Positions 35,152 to 42,850 of a DNA stretch of 54,198 bases are shown piece after piece. Within the stretch, counting starts at the first letter, position 1, and the number at the start of each line of letters is the position of its first letter. The stretch is from positions 58,800 to 112,997 of the forward strand of contig JAFDYD010000008.1 of NCBI GenBank assembly GCA_018267615.1. Reading direction: 5' to 3'. The position numbers were made by a program, and so were the translations under genes. Source of the DNA: Bacteroidota bacterium. Its GTDB lineage: Bacteria; Bacteroidota; Bacteroidia; Chitinophagales; Chitinophagaceae. The notes beneath the pieces are model-generated. The model saw only the letters and a list, made by a program, of their open reading frames with translations. It ran no database searches and was not told where the DNA came from.

Positions 35152-35936
35152 AACGGATATTTTTTACATTGTTTCTCGCATTATATTTTCCGAATGTATT
35201 CGCCTGCCTGATATTATTCATTACAGATGGAAAAATTATCCTGGTTGGAAATCATGAAGACTGGTACGCAAGAGACGCTGAAGTAACTTTTGTGCCGTCG
35301 CAGAATCATAAATTTGGCATGCTCTATTTTGATTTTGCGAGTGAAGGTTCACCACAAGGCGGAATGAACGAAGCCGGACTTTTCTTTGATGGCACAAGAA
35401 CTCCTTATGCGCCTTATCCCGACAATGAAAAAAAACTGGACTGCAAATGTTATATATGGAAAAAGATCTTGGAAGAATGCAGTACTACCGAGCAAGCAAT
35501 CTCCTATCTCAATAAATATAAAATTCCTGAAATAGAAGACGTGCATATTCTTTTTGCAGACAGAAACGGCAATTCGGTAATCGCCGGAGTGTATGATGGC
35601 AAGCTGCAAATTCACCGGAGAAATGGAAATTATCAACTGCTGACCAATTTCAATATTACAAATCCATCATACGGTGATGAACCTCCATGCAAACGTTTTG
35701 CGACAGCTGAAAAAATGATGCATATAGATTCTTCGGCAAGCATCAGCAATATGGAAAATATCCTATCGAAAACACACCAGGATGCGCTGACTGTATATTC
35801 GAATATCTACAATCTTACCACGGGCGAAGTATATGTGTACAGCAAGGCGAATTTCACAAAAAAAGCAACTTTGAATCTTCGGCATGAACTCAATAAGGGA
35901 AAACACAGCGTCAGAATCGTCGATCTGGTTAAATAG
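35148..35936 (+). CDS. Exported Ntn hydrolase, linear amide C-N hydrolase type
   Basis: The 262-aa protein has a signal peptide whose cleavage after Ala19 would expose Cys20 (FPNVFA|CLILFI) as an N-terminal nucleophile, the defining feature of this superfamily. It then shows VGNHEDWYARDAEV, typical of the choloylglycine/penicillin acylase-like group, and QGGMNEAGLFFDGT. Likely targets are amide bonds in N-acyl compounds in the periplasm. Substrate is unknown. It overlaps by ATGA with the preceding DUF1349-like gene. A lipoprotein reading of the Cys is less likely because of Phe at -2. Confidence 0.82.
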   Translation: MKRIFFTLFLALYFPNVFACLILFITDGKIILVGNHEDWYARDAEVTFVPSQNHKFGMLYFDFASEGSPQGGMNEAGLFFDGTRTPYAPYPDNEKKLDCKCYIWKKILEECSTTEQAISYLNKYKIPEIEDVHILFADRNGNSVIAGVYDGKLQIHRRNGNYQLLTNFNITNPSYGDEPPCKRFATAEKMMHIDSSASISNMENILSKTHQDALTVYSNIYNLTTGEVYVYSKANFTKKATLNLRHELNKGKHSVRIVDLVK

Positions 35937-35990
35937 GATTGTTATTGATATTGACAGACAATTACGGTGATGCATTTGGGAAAATTTGAA

Positions 35991-36083
35991 TGATCTTTGT
36001 GTAACTATGTGCCTACTGTTCCTATGCGGTGAAGAAAGATTTTACCACATAGGAATAGTAGGCACATAGTTACACAGAGATAA
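35991..36083. repeat. Inverted repeat between Ntn hydrolase and pruA
   Basis: The arms 35991-36032 and 36042-36083 (42 nt) pair apart from about five mismatches around a 9-nt loop. Words such as GTAACTATGTG, CCTACT and TTCCTATG recur. Both neighbours are on the plus strand, so it could end the upstream transcript before the pruA promoter. Confidence 0.88.
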
Positions 36084-36140
36084 TTTCAAACCGAAACTTG
36101 CGGCAATTATTCTTCACAAATCTTTATGGCCTAAACAAGT

Positions 36141-36148
36141 TATCTTTG
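36141..36148 (+). promoter_or_regulatory. -7 element of pruA
   Basis: TATCTTTG is a perfect TAnnTTTG, 17 nt ahead of the pruA ATG. I find no good TTTG at the -33 distance. Confidence 0.55.
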
Positions 36149-36165
36149 CCACTCAAATTTTGGAC

Positions 36166-37797
36166 ATGAATTTTGGTTACTTCAACTACCCATTGCCCGC
36201 GAATGAACCAGTTTTAAATTATGCACCGGGAAGCCCGGAGCGGGAAATCATAAAAAAAACGCTCAAAGAATTAAAAACTGAAGTACTCGATATACCCATG
36301 TATATTGGCGGTAAGGAAGTGCGCACCGGCAAAAAAACTGCCGTTCATCCACCACACGAAATTTCGCGGACGCTCGGCCATTTTCATAATGGTGACGAGA
36401 AACACGTGAAGCAGGCAATCGAAGCGGCATTGAAAGCAAAAGAGAGTTGGGAAAATATGAGTTGGGAAAACAGGGCAAATATATTTCTCAAAGCCGCTGA
36501 TCTTATCTCTACAAAATATCGTTCATACATGAACGGTACTACGATGCTTGGACAGAGCAAAAATATTTACCAGGCAGAAATAGACAGCGCTTGCGAAATC
36601 ATCGACTTCCTCCGTTTCAATGTTCATTTTCTAAGCGAGATATATAAACAACAACCGATAAGCAGCGATGGAATTCATAACAGAATGGAATTTCGTGCGC
36701 TCGAAGGATTTGTATTAGCCATCACGCCATTTAATTTCACTGCTATTGGCGGCAATCTCCCAACATCTGCCGCGATGTGTGGTAATGTGGTAGTGTGGAA
36801 ACCTGCAAATACACAGGTGTATAGCGCGCAAATGTTCATGCGCATTTTGCAGGAAGCCGGACTTCCTGATGGGGTTATCAATCTTATTTATGTAGATGGC
36901 CCAACGCTTGGCAAAGTTTGTTTTTCACATCCTGATTTTGCCGGAGTACATTTCACCGGATCAACAGGAGTATTCAACAGCATGTGGAAGACAATAGGGG
37001 AAAATATGAGTGTATATAAATCTTATCCCCGCATTGTTGGAGAAACGGGCGGTAAGGATTTTGTACTTGCACATAAAAGTGCAAATGTGGATGTGGTGGT
37101 AACTGCATTGCTGCGTGGTGCTTTTGAATTCCAGGGGCAAAAGTGTTCTGCTGCGTCGAGGGCATATATTCCGTCGAATATTGCAGAAGAAGTAAAGAAG
37201 AAACTGATCGCCGGCATTAAAAGCTTCAAAATGGGTCCGGTAGAAGATTTCAGAAATTTTGTCAACGCAGTCATCGATGAAAAAAGTTTCGACAAAATAA
37301 AATCGTATATCGATAACGCTAAAAAAGATAAGAAGGCAGAGATATGGGCCGGAGGAAAATGCGATAAATCAAAAGGTTATTTTATCGAGCCGACAGTTAT
37401 TGAAGCAAAAGACAGCAAGTATGTAACTATGTGTGAAGAAATTTTCGGACCGGTGCTCACAGTATATGTTTATAATGCAAACAAATTCGAAGAAACTTTG
37501 CAAGTAGTTAATAACACTTCCCCATATGCGCTAACCGGTTCAATCATCGCGCAGGATCGAAATGCAGTTGAACTCGCAACCCAAAAACTTCGCCACGCTG
37601 CCGGTAATTTTTATATCAATGATAAACCGACGGGTGCGGTTGTAGGACAACAACCTTTTGGCGGTGCCCGCGCGTCCGGGACGAATGACAAAGCCGGATC
37701 GATTCTTAATTTATACAGATGGCTGAGTGCAAGAACGATTAAAGAAACCTTTCATCCAGCAACAGATTATCGATATCCATTCATGAACGAAGCATGA
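36166..37797 (+). CDS. pruA: L-glutamate gamma-semialdehyde dehydrogenase (P5C dehydrogenase)
   Basis: The 543-aa NAD-dependent enzyme completes proline degradation by oxidising glutamate semialdehyde to glutamate. It has aldehyde dehydrogenase motifs: TPFNFTAIGGNLP, VHFTGSTGVFNSMW, the catalytic Glu in IVGETGGKDFV, and the nucleophilic Cys in FEFQGQKCSAASRAYIP, followed by GPVLTVYVY and QQPFGGARASGTNDKAG typical of the P5CDH group. Length fits the single-function form. I chose the ATG at 36166 (MNFGYFNYPL) over the TTG at 36160. No proline dehydrogenase gene lies nearby. Confidence 0.96.
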   Translation: MNFGYFNYPLPANEPVLNYAPGSPEREIIKKTLKELKTEVLDIPMYIGGKEVRTGKKTAVHPPHEISRTLGHFHNGDEKHVKQAIEAALKAKESWENMSWENRANIFLKAADLISTKYRSYMNGTTMLGQSKNIYQAEIDSACEIIDFLRFNVHFLSEIYKQQPISSDGIHNRMEFRALEGFVLAITPFNFTAIGGNLPTSAAMCGNVVVWKPANTQVYSAQMFMRILQEAGLPDGVINLIYVDGPTLGKVCFSHPDFAGVHFTGSTGVFNSMWKTIGENMSVYKSYPRIVGETGGKDFVLAHKSANVDVVVTALLRGAFEFQGQKCSAASRAYIPSNIAEEVKKKLIAGIKSFKMGPVEDFRNFVNAVIDEKSFDKIKSYIDNAKKDKKAEIWAGGKCDKSKGYFIEPTVIEAKDSKYVTMCEEIFGPVLTVYVYNANKFEETLQVVNNTSPYALTGSIIAQDRNAVELATQKLRHAAGNFYINDKPTGAVVGQQPFGGARASGTNDKAGSILNLYRWLSARTIKETFHPATDYRYPFMNEA

Positions 37798-37956
37798 TGA
37801 TTTGTATGAATCGATAGATGATACGTGCAAGCACTTATATTCAAAAAATAATTAAAATTTTTTTCAATATTTTTTATTGATAACCAATGCTTGGCGTTGA
37901 TTGTCTGCTATTTTTTTGCTGGTTTCTCACAATAAAAAATCCCTCTTTCCGTAGGT

Positions 37957-37985
37957 TTTGATTTTCAGATCTGCGACTAAATTTG
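37957..37985 (+). promoter_or_regulatory. Bacteroidetes-type promoter of the outer-membrane protein gene
   Basis: TTTG at 37957-37960, a 17-nt spacer and a perfect TAAATTTG at 37978-37985. It lies 26 nt ahead of the ATG at 38012 and rules out a start at 37958. Confidence 0.65.
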
Positions 37986-38011
37986 CTCCATCTTTTAATC
38001 AAAATCCATTT

Positions 38012-38596
38012 ATGAAAAAACTGATTTTATTAGCCCTCACTGGTGCATTATTATCAACTACACAAGCGCAGATTAAATTTGGAGTAAAAGCCGGAGTCAA
38101 TTTAGCTACATTAACCGGTGACATCAGCAATGCAAAAATGTTAACAGGTTTTAATGCTGGTGGATTGGTTGAAGTTAATCTTGGAAAAATGTTCGCTGTT
38201 CAGCCCGAAGTATTGTACTCGTCACAAGGTGCAAAGTCGAGTTTTGAAGGCCAGGATTTCAATATGAACCTTGGTTATTTGAATGTACCCGTACTTTTTA
38301 AATATAAACACCCTTCTGGCTTTTTCGCTGCAACTGGTCCACAAATCGGATTCCTGTTGAGCGCACAGGAAAAAGCAGGAAGTGATCACGTTGATATTAA
38401 ATCTTCATTTAAGTCAACTGATTTTTCATGGGCCTTTGGTGTCGGTTATATGTTGAAACCGATTAACGTTGGTGTTGAAGCCCGCTTCAACCAAGGTTTG
38501 TCGAATATTGCTTCCAACAGCGATCAGCAAACTACCGGAACAGGACATAACCAGGTAATCCAGGTTGGTCTTGTGTATATGTTCGGTGGATTATAA
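38012..38596 (+). CDS. Outer-membrane beta-barrel protein (PorT-like)
   Basis: The 194-aa protein has a clean signal peptide (KKLILLALTGALLSTTQAQ) and a small beta-barrel with alternating strands: IKFGVKAGVNLATLTG, FNAGGLVEVNLGKMFAVQPEVLYS, LGYLNVPVLFKYKH, GPQIGFLLSAQ, FSWAFGVGYML, VGVEARFNQGLSNI and a C-terminal VIQVGLVYMFGG. This is the pattern of the eight-stranded barrels common in Bacteroidetes. A role in adhesion or envelope stability is typical but unproven. It is a single-gene unit with a promoter and a strong terminator. Confidence 0.9.
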   Translation: MKKLILLALTGALLSTTQAQIKFGVKAGVNLATLTGDISNAKMLTGFNAGGLVEVNLGKMFAVQPEVLYSSQGAKSSFEGQDFNMNLGYLNVPVLFKYKHPSGFFAATGPQIGFLLSAQEKAGSDHVDIKSSFKSTDFSWAFGVGYMLKPINVGVEARFNQGLSNIASNSDQQTTGTGHNQVIQVGLVYMFGGL

Positions 38597-38632
38597 TAGT
38601 CGTGATAATTATTTCCATATGATCATTACATG

Positions 38633-38663
38633 AAAGGTTGCCGGTTCGTCCGGCGACCTTTTT
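38633..38663 (+). terminator. Intrinsic terminator after the outer-membrane protein gene
   Basis: AAAGGTTGCCGG and CCGGCGACCTTT form a 12-bp stem with a single G-U pair and a 5-nt loop, followed by T residues. Confidence 0.9.
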
Positions 38664-38670
38664 GTTTAAT

Positions 38671-38751
38671 GGCTGAAGGCTTAACGCTTAACGCTAAACG
38701 CTAAACGCAGTGAGGTTCCTGCGTTTAGCGTTAAGCGTTTGGCGTTCAGCC
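38671..38751. repeat. Inverted repeat of GCGTTTA-type heptamers
   Basis: The left arm 38671-38710 reads GGCTGAA followed by four CGCTTAA/CGCTAAA-type heptamers and CGCAG; the right arm 38719-38751, read on the other strand, starts with the same GGCTGAA and ends with the same CGCAG but has one heptamer fewer. The length difference is exactly 7 nt. It lies after a normal terminator, so it is not needed to end the upstream transcript. Confidence 0.9.
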
Positions 38752-38800
38752 TTAATTTTATAATTTGACGGATTGGTCTATTTTTATAAAAATATTTTTC

Positions 38801-39322
38801 TTGAAGACTATTCTTACGGAGCAACAATTAGGCATTACAATACAAAGATTAGCTCACCAATTATTAGAGAACCACGTGAATCTTGAAAATACGGTTTTGA
38901 TTGGTATGCAGCCAAGAGGAATTTATTTTTCAAATCGTATCGTGAAAGAAATCGGTAAATTATTGACGCCTGATAAAATATTCTACGGCAAGCTCGATAT
39001 TACTTTTTACCGGGACGATATCAGGAAGGGATTACATACAGCAAATCAAACCGACATTCCTTTCTCTATCGAAAATAAAAACGTGATTCTTATTGACGAT
39101 GTTCTATATACTGGAAGAACGATTCGCGCGGCATTAGATGCGCTTATCGATTTCGGCAGACCAGCCAAGGTAGAACTCTGTATTTTAATTGACAGAAGAT
39201 TCAGTCGCCAACTTCCCATTCAACCAGATTATACCGGCAAATCCATCGACTCAATCATTACTCAAAAAGTAAAAGTTTTGTGGAAAGAAAACGATGGGGA
39301 TGAAGAAGTGATTTTACTGTAA
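38801..39322 (+). CDS. pyrR: PyrR-type uracil phosphoribosyltransferase / pyr regulator
   Basis: The 173-aa protein has the PyrR features: N-terminal KTILTEQQLGITIQRLAHQL, VLIGMQPRGIYFSNRI, the PRPP-binding VILIDDVLYTGRTIRAALDAL, and a late VELCILIDRRFSRQLPI. It converts uracil and PRPP to UMP and, in Gram-positives, also controls pyr mRNA; that second role is not shown here. No ATG exists; a TTG at 38801 gives the normal family N-terminus, with another TTG at 38765. Its TAA stop is the first part of the ACAAGGT-type arm that follows. Confidence 0.93.
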   Translation: MKTILTEQQLGITIQRLAHQLLENHVNLENTVLIGMQPRGIYFSNRIVKEIGKLLTPDKIFYGKLDITFYRDDIRKGLHTANQTDIPFSIENKNVILIDDVLYTGRTIRAALDALIDFGRPAKVELCILIDRRFSRQLPIQPDYTGKSIDSIITQKVKVLWKENDGDEEVILL

Positions 39323-39393
39323 GGTACAGGGTGCAAGGGACAAGGTACAAGATTCGAAGATCATTAATTTTAATTATCACCGAAACGTCTTGT

Positions 39394-39741
39394 ATGTCTC
39401 TAGAGTTGGAAGAAAGATTTTTTGATTTTGCAAAAAGCGTTCGAAATTTCTGCAGAAAAGTTAAATGGGATTTGATAAATGCCGGGTATGTCAAACAGGT
39501 AATTCGTTCCAGCAGCTCTATTGGCGCAAACTATATCGAGGCCTCTGATGATTTAGGAAGAGCAGATGAAAAAATGAAGCTGAAAATTGCCAGGCGCGAA
39601 GCAAAAGAAACAATTTATTGGCTGAGGCTAATCTTGCTGTATGATAATCCCGAAATGGAATTGGAAAAAGATACACTTATCGATGAAGGAAGCCAGATAC
39701 GTCGGATTCTTTCTACAATTTTAATAAGACTAAATGGGTAA
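39394..39741 (+). CDS. Four-helix-bundle protein (S23 / 23S rRNA IVS family)
   Basis: The 115-aa protein has the S23 pattern: LEERFFDFAKSVRNFCRKV, then VKQVIRSSSSIGANYIEASDDLGRADEKMKLKIARREAKETIYWLRLIL with the hallmark S-S-x-S-I-G-A-N-Y-x-E-A stretch, and a final helix EGSQIRRILSTILIRL. Relatives are encoded in 23S rRNA insertions and, as Avd, beside diversity-generating retroelements, where they bind nucleic acid; no reverse transcriptase is present here. I chose the ATG at 39394. The upstream extension (MQGTRYKIRR) is a translation of the repeat arm. Confidence 0.9.
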   Translation: MSLELEERFFDFAKSVRNFCRKVKWDLINAGYVKQVIRSSSSIGANYIEASDDLGRADEKMKLKIARREAKETIYWLRLILLYDNPEMELEKDTLIDEGSQIRRILSTILIRLNG

Positions 39742-39803
39742 AAGCACAAGATTCAAGAGACAAGGGACAAGACTTGTGCCTTGTCTCTTGAATCTTGTAC
39801 CTT
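39741..39803. repeat. Near-perfect ACAAGGT-family hairpin after the four-helix gene
   Basis: The arms 39741-39771 and 39773-39803 (31 nt) pair almost completely with a 1-nt loop. The stop codon of the four-helix gene overlaps its first base. It lies between that gene and the pyrB promoter. Confidence 0.9.
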
Positions 39804-39819
39804 ACTCCAGCAACTCAAT

Positions 39820-39850
39820 TTTGCATTCTAACCTTTAGCCCCTAACTTCG
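39820..39850 (+). promoter_or_regulatory. Promoter of pyrB with a TAnnTTCG -7 element
   Basis: TTTG at 39820-39823, a 19-nt spacer and TAACTTCG at 39843-39850, with the ATG only 7 nt further. The -7 element differs from TAnnTTTG at one base, as at pyrE. The mRNA should be leaderless or nearly so. Confidence 0.65.
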
Positions 39851-39857
39851 CGTTCTA

Positions 39858-40793
39858 ATGCAACTAAGCTCAAAACATCTTCTTGGCATTAGAGATCTTC
39901 TGTCTTCCGATATTCAAACTATTTTAGACACAGCCACTCAGTTCAAAGAAGTTTTACAAAGACCGATTAAAAAAGTTCCAACGTTGCGCGATGTAACGAT
40001 CGTGAATCTATTTTACGAAAGCTCTACGCGGACAAGAATATCTTTCGAACTGGCGGAAAAAAGATTATCGGCAGACACTATCAACTTTACTGCATCAGGG
40101 TCTTCGGTTTCGAAAGGAGAAACCCTGCTGGATACTGTCAACAATATTTTATCCATGAAAGTGGATATGGTGGTGATGCGGCACAGCGCCAGCGGTGCTC
40201 CACATTTTTTAGCGAAACATATTCCAGCGGCCATCGTCAATGCCGGTGATGGCATCAACGAACATCCGACACAAGCTTTGCTCGATGCTTTTTCTATCCG
40301 CGAAAAATTAGGAAAGTTAGAGGGGAAAAAAGTGGCTATCATTGGTGATATCATGCATTCGCGTGTTGCGCTTAGCAATATTTACCTGCTGAAAAAAATG
40401 GGCGCTGAAATTACGGTCGCGGGCCCTCCTACCCTGATTCCGACTTATATCAAAGAAGCATTTGATATCCGGGTTGAATATAATCTGCGAAGGGCCCTCG
40501 AATGGTGTGATGTTGCAAATGTATTGCGCATTCAGCTGGAAAGACAGAACCAGGTGCTCTTTTCTTCTCTTCGCGAATACAGTCTTGCTTATGGGGTCAA
40601 CAAAAAAATTCTTGACAGTCTCAGTAAGGAAATTGTTATCATGCATCCCGGGCCGATTAATCGTGGTGTGGAACTTGACAGCGATGCGGCGGACAGCAAG
40701 CAATCGATCATTCTTCAACAGGTTGAAAATGGAGTGGCGGTAAGAATGGCGGTTTTGTATTTGCTTGCGGGCGGAAAGAGTGAGCAGAATTGA
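39858..40793 (+). CDS. pyrB: Aspartate carbamoyltransferase catalytic subunit
   Basis: The 311-aa enzyme joins carbamoyl phosphate and aspartate in UMP synthesis. The carbamoyl-phosphate site ESSTRTRISFELAEKRL (about residues 54-70), the SVSKGETLLDT loop, MRHSASGAPHFLA, GINEHPTQALLDAFSI and MHPGPINRGVELD are all present. No pyrI regulatory gene is seen. It follows pyrR after the inserted four-helix unit and has its own promoter. Confidence 0.97.
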   Translation: MQLSSKHLLGIRDLLSSDIQTILDTATQFKEVLQRPIKKVPTLRDVTIVNLFYESSTRTRISFELAEKRLSADTINFTASGSSVSKGETLLDTVNNILSMKVDMVVMRHSASGAPHFLAKHIPAAIVNAGDGINEHPTQALLDAFSIREKLGKLEGKKVAIIGDIMHSRVALSNIYLLKKMGAEITVAGPPTLIPTYIKEAFDIRVEYNLRRALEWCDVANVLRIQLERQNQVLFSSLREYSLAYGVNKKILDSLSKEIVIMHPGPINRGVELDSDAADSKQSIILQQVENGVAVRMAVLYLLAGGKSEQN

Positions 40794-40808
40794 TGGAATG
40801 AGATAGAA

Positions 40809-40895
40809 AAGGCACAAGGGACAAGATACAAGGCGCAAGCGCGGTAGCACGTTGTATCTTCCATCTTGTACCTTGCACCTTGTCTCTTGTGCCTT
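40809..40895. repeat. ACAAGG-family inverted repeat between pyrB and coaD
   Basis: The left arm (about 40809-40840) has four heptamer words of the GGCACAA type; the right arm (about 40852-40895) has six on the other strand, beginning with the same GGCACAA. Pairing is best at the outer ends. Confidence 0.85.
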
Positions 40896-40941
40896 GATCC
40901 CCTCGTTTCTCAAAAAATATCTCAAACCTATTTCAAATCCA

Positions 40942-41418
40942 ATGCAACGCATAGCACTTTTTCCCGGCACATTTGATCCGATCACAATCGGTCATCTTGA
41001 TATTATCAACCGCTCTTTGTCGTTGTTCGATAAACTTATTATCGGTATTGGCCGCAACGCAAACAAAGAACCGATGTTTACCGAAGAGCAAAGACTGAAA
41101 TGGATCCGCGAAATTTATAAAGACAATCCGCAAGTGAACGCCGTAGTTTATGAAGGCCTCACCGTGCGATGCTGTCAACAGGTTGGTGCGAATTATATTT
41201 TAAGAGGAATCCGTTATGTAAACGATTTCGAGTATGAAAAAGCAATTGCAGATATGAATAGAAGTCTGGATGCCGAAATTGAAACCGTTTTTCTTACCTG
41301 TCTGCCTCAATATACTTCAGTAGCGTCAACGTTGGTAAGAGATGTATTAAGGAATGGTGGAGACGCATTGCAATTTCTTCCGGATGTAGTTGCAAATTCA
41401 ATAAAACTCAAAGCATAA
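40942..41418 (+). CDS. coaD: Phosphopantetheine adenylyltransferase
   Basis: The 158-aa enzyme makes dephospho-CoA from phosphopantetheine and ATP. It has the nucleotidyltransferase start ALFPGTFDPITIGHLDII with the T/HxGH motif, the substrate residues in GIGRNANKEPMFTEEQRLKWI, RGIRYVNDFEYEKAIADMNR, and the late STLVRDVLRNGGD corresponding to ISSTxVRE. I chose the ATG at 40942; longer frames run into the repeat. It is followed by the thioesterase gene after 4 nt. Confidence 0.96.
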   Translation: MQRIALFPGTFDPITIGHLDIINRSLSLFDKLIIGIGRNANKEPMFTEEQRLKWIREIYKDNPQVNAVVYEGLTVRCCQQVGANYILRGIRYVNDFEYEKAIADMNRSLDAEIETVFLTCLPQYTSVASTLVRDVLRNGGDALQFLPDVVANSIKLKA

Positions 41419-41422
41419 ATCC

Positions 41423-41851
41423 ATGCCAATCTGGTTTAATCCGTCACTTGGGCTCGACTATCTTCAGTCTTTTGAACAAGATACTATGAACAATCATATT
41501 GGCATCGAATTCACAGAAATCGGAGACGATTATATAAAAGCCAGAATGCCGGTTGATCATCGCACGCGCCAGGCATATGGGATTTTACATGGTGGCGCTT
41601 CGGTTGCACTTGCAGAAACTGTTGGAAGCGTCGGTTCAGTGTTGATTGTCGATCCATCCAAATATTATTGCGTCGGCGTAGAGATTAACGCCAATCATAT
41701 TCGCAGCATCAAAGAAGGTTTTGTAATCGCAAAAGCGACGCCGCTTCATCTCGGAAGTTCGACGCATGTGTGGGATATTAAAATCACTGATGAAGCGGAA
41801 AAATTAATTTGTGTGAGCAGGCTCACTGTGTATATATTGAAAAAACCCTGA
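41423..41851 (+). CDS. Hotdog-fold thioesterase, PaaI-type
   Basis: The 142-aa protein has the PaaI/YbgC-type core: IGIEFTEIGDDYIKARMPVDHRTRQAYGILHGGASVALAETVGSVGS with the conserved HGG and catalytic acid in ALAET, then a second half VGVEINANHIRSIKEGFVIAKATPLHLG. It probably hydrolyses an acyl-CoA or related thioester in the cytoplasm. Close spacing to coaD (4 nt) suggests cotranslation, and CoA is the common theme. Confidence 0.92.
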   Translation: MPIWFNPSLGLDYLQSFEQDTMNNHIGIEFTEIGDDYIKARMPVDHRTRQAYGILHGGASVALAETVGSVGSVLIVDPSKYYCVGVEINANHIRSIKEGFVIAKATPLHLGSSTHVWDIKITDEAEKLICVSRLTVYILKKP

Positions 41852-41876
41852 GCGGTCTTTGAATGCGCTACTTTGG

Positions 41877-41945
41877 TTTTCGTGAAACGTGAGTACTGAT
41901 ACTTTCAACAAGAAGTTTTATTCTCACGTTTCACGTCTCACGAAA
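41877..41945. repeat. CGTGAAA-family inverted repeat
   Basis: The left arm 41877-41895 has TTTTCGTGAAACGTGAG and the right arm 41921-41945, on the other strand, TTTTCGTGAGA, CGTGAAA and CGTGAGA, one heptamer more. The loop is 25 nt. It lies between the convergent thioesterase and NUDIX genes; the stops are not inside the arms here. Confidence 0.82.
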
Positions 41946-41959
41946 AAAATAACCCGCTG

Positions 41960-42592
41960 CTATTTTACCGCATATCCTGCATGAAGCAACACATCAATAA
42001 TTGAAGGAAATGTGTTAGCGGCTAATTTCAATATTTCTTTTTGATCGGCCCATTTGAGTTCTGAGATTTGCTCGGTGAGTTGTGGTACCAATTCCTGTTC
42101 GCTGGAAGATTTCATTTCAAACCAATGACTTTCCTTCAAACAGTGTTTTCCATTTTCGTCGTACGTATGATAAGTGGTCAGCAATTTTTTTTTCAGTTGC
42201 ACTTTTTCCAACCCGGTTTCTTCTTTCACTTCACGAATTGCGCATTGCTCAATCGTTTCTCCTCGGTCAAGTTTGCCTTTTGGTAAATCCCATTTTTCCC
42301 GTCGAAATATAAAGAGAACTTCATCTTTTTCATTTTGAACGAGCCCGCCACCTGCTTCTATCACTTTAAATTTCTTCCAGAATGCTTTTTGCAACGCCTC
42401 TAGTTGGGGATGATAAAATATTCCTGCATGAACTTTTTCCAGGTGCATTTCATGAATCATCGAATTTACTGCAGCAGTAGAAAATTCATCGATAAAAACC
42501 GCATCGTCGTGATGCGCGTAACGATTGATTTCTTCATTGAATGAATCACACAAAAAAAGCGGTTTGTCGCCGAAGTATATTTTGATAAACAT
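41960..42592 (-). CDS. NUDIX hydrolase
   Basis: The 210-aa protein has an unusual N-terminal domain of about 65 residues (KIYFGDKPLFLCDSFNEEINRY ...) and a NUDIX domain with the box GKLDRGETIEQCAIREVKEETGL, intact in all Gly, Glu and Arg positions that bind the metal. It hydrolyses a nucleoside diphosphate linked to some moiety; the substrate is unknown. It is flanked on both sides by CGTGAAA-type repeats. The ATG at 42592 is clear. Confidence 0.92.
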   Translation of the reverse strand: MFIKIYFGDKPLFLCDSFNEEINRYAHHDDAVFIDEFSTAAVNSMIHEMHLEKVHAGIFYHPQLEALQKAFWKKFKVIEAGGGLVQNEKDEVLFIFRREKWDLPKGKLDRGETIEQCAIREVKEETGLEKVQLKKKLLTTYHTYDENGKHCLKESHWFEMKSSSEQELVPQLTEQISELKWADQKEILKLAANTFPSIIDVLLHAGYAVK

Positions 42593-42601
42593 ATTCTGGA
42601 A

Positions 42602-42633
42602 GATTCAAGAATCAAGATACAAGGCACAAGCAC
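42602..42633. repeat. Single ACAAGG-family arm upstream of the NUDIX gene
   Basis: AGATTCAAGAATCAAG followed by ATACAAGGCACAAG words appear once, with no complementary arm next to it. It may be a remnant of a hairpin. Confidence 0.6.
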
Positions 42634-42716
42634 AACATCACAGGAATATGAATTTACAATTAATCCGGAACATCGCGTGAAGACGTAGAGTCAGAAATAT
42701 ATTCGATGCTTTTTTT

Positions 42717-42800
42717 CGTGAGACGTGAAACGTCAAACGTCAGAAGAAGACTTGACGTTTCAACTACCAATCTTCACGTCTCTCGTTTCACGTCTCACGA
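42717..42800. repeat. CGTGAAA-family inverted repeat ahead of pyrE
   Basis: The left arm has four heptamers (CGTGAGA, CGTGAAA, CGTCAAA, CGTCAGA); the right arm, on the other strand, starts with CGTGAGA and CGTGAAA and continues with variants and a 14-nt unrelated insert before CGTCAAG. The outer TTTTCGTGAGACGTGAAACG is identical on both sides. The ends just precede the pyrE promoter. Confidence 0.85.
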
Positions 42801-42816
42801 AAACTCCCAGGCATCT

Positions 42817-42846
42817 TTTGCGAATCCTGAATTCCGATTATCTTCG
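42817..42846 (+). promoter_or_regulatory. Promoter of pyrE with a TAnnTTCG -7 element
   Basis: TTTG at 42817-42820, an 18-nt spacer and TATCTTCG at 42839-42846; the ATG begins at 42851. With the usual distance from the -7 element to the transcription start, the mRNA would start on or next to the A of the ATG. Confidence 0.65.
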
Positions 42847-42850
42847 CGCC

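Larger units (their letters stand above)
39321..39803 (+). mobile_element. IVS-like unit: four-helix-bundle gene framed by ACAAGGT arms
   Basis: A half-arm at 39321-39356 (AAGGTACA, GGTGCAA, GGGACAA, GGTACAA words) precedes the S23-type gene, and a 31-bp hairpin of the same family (39741-39803) follows it. The left arm shares GGTACAAGATTC with the complement of 39790-39802, so the flanks can pair and place the gene in a loop. This resembles 23S rRNA intervening sequences, which carry the same protein family in a hairpin. It separates pyrR and pyrB, which are adjacent in many genomes. No transposase is present; mobility is an inference. Confidence 0.5.

Noticed and set aside
36141..36165. Full promoter with -33 element for pruA
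   Set aside because: Only the -7 element is convincing; no TTTG or TTG lies 17-23 nt upstream.
39321..39803. Diversity-generating retroelement because of the Avd-like four-helix protein
   Set aside because: No reverse transcriptase, template repeat or variable repeat was found in the window.
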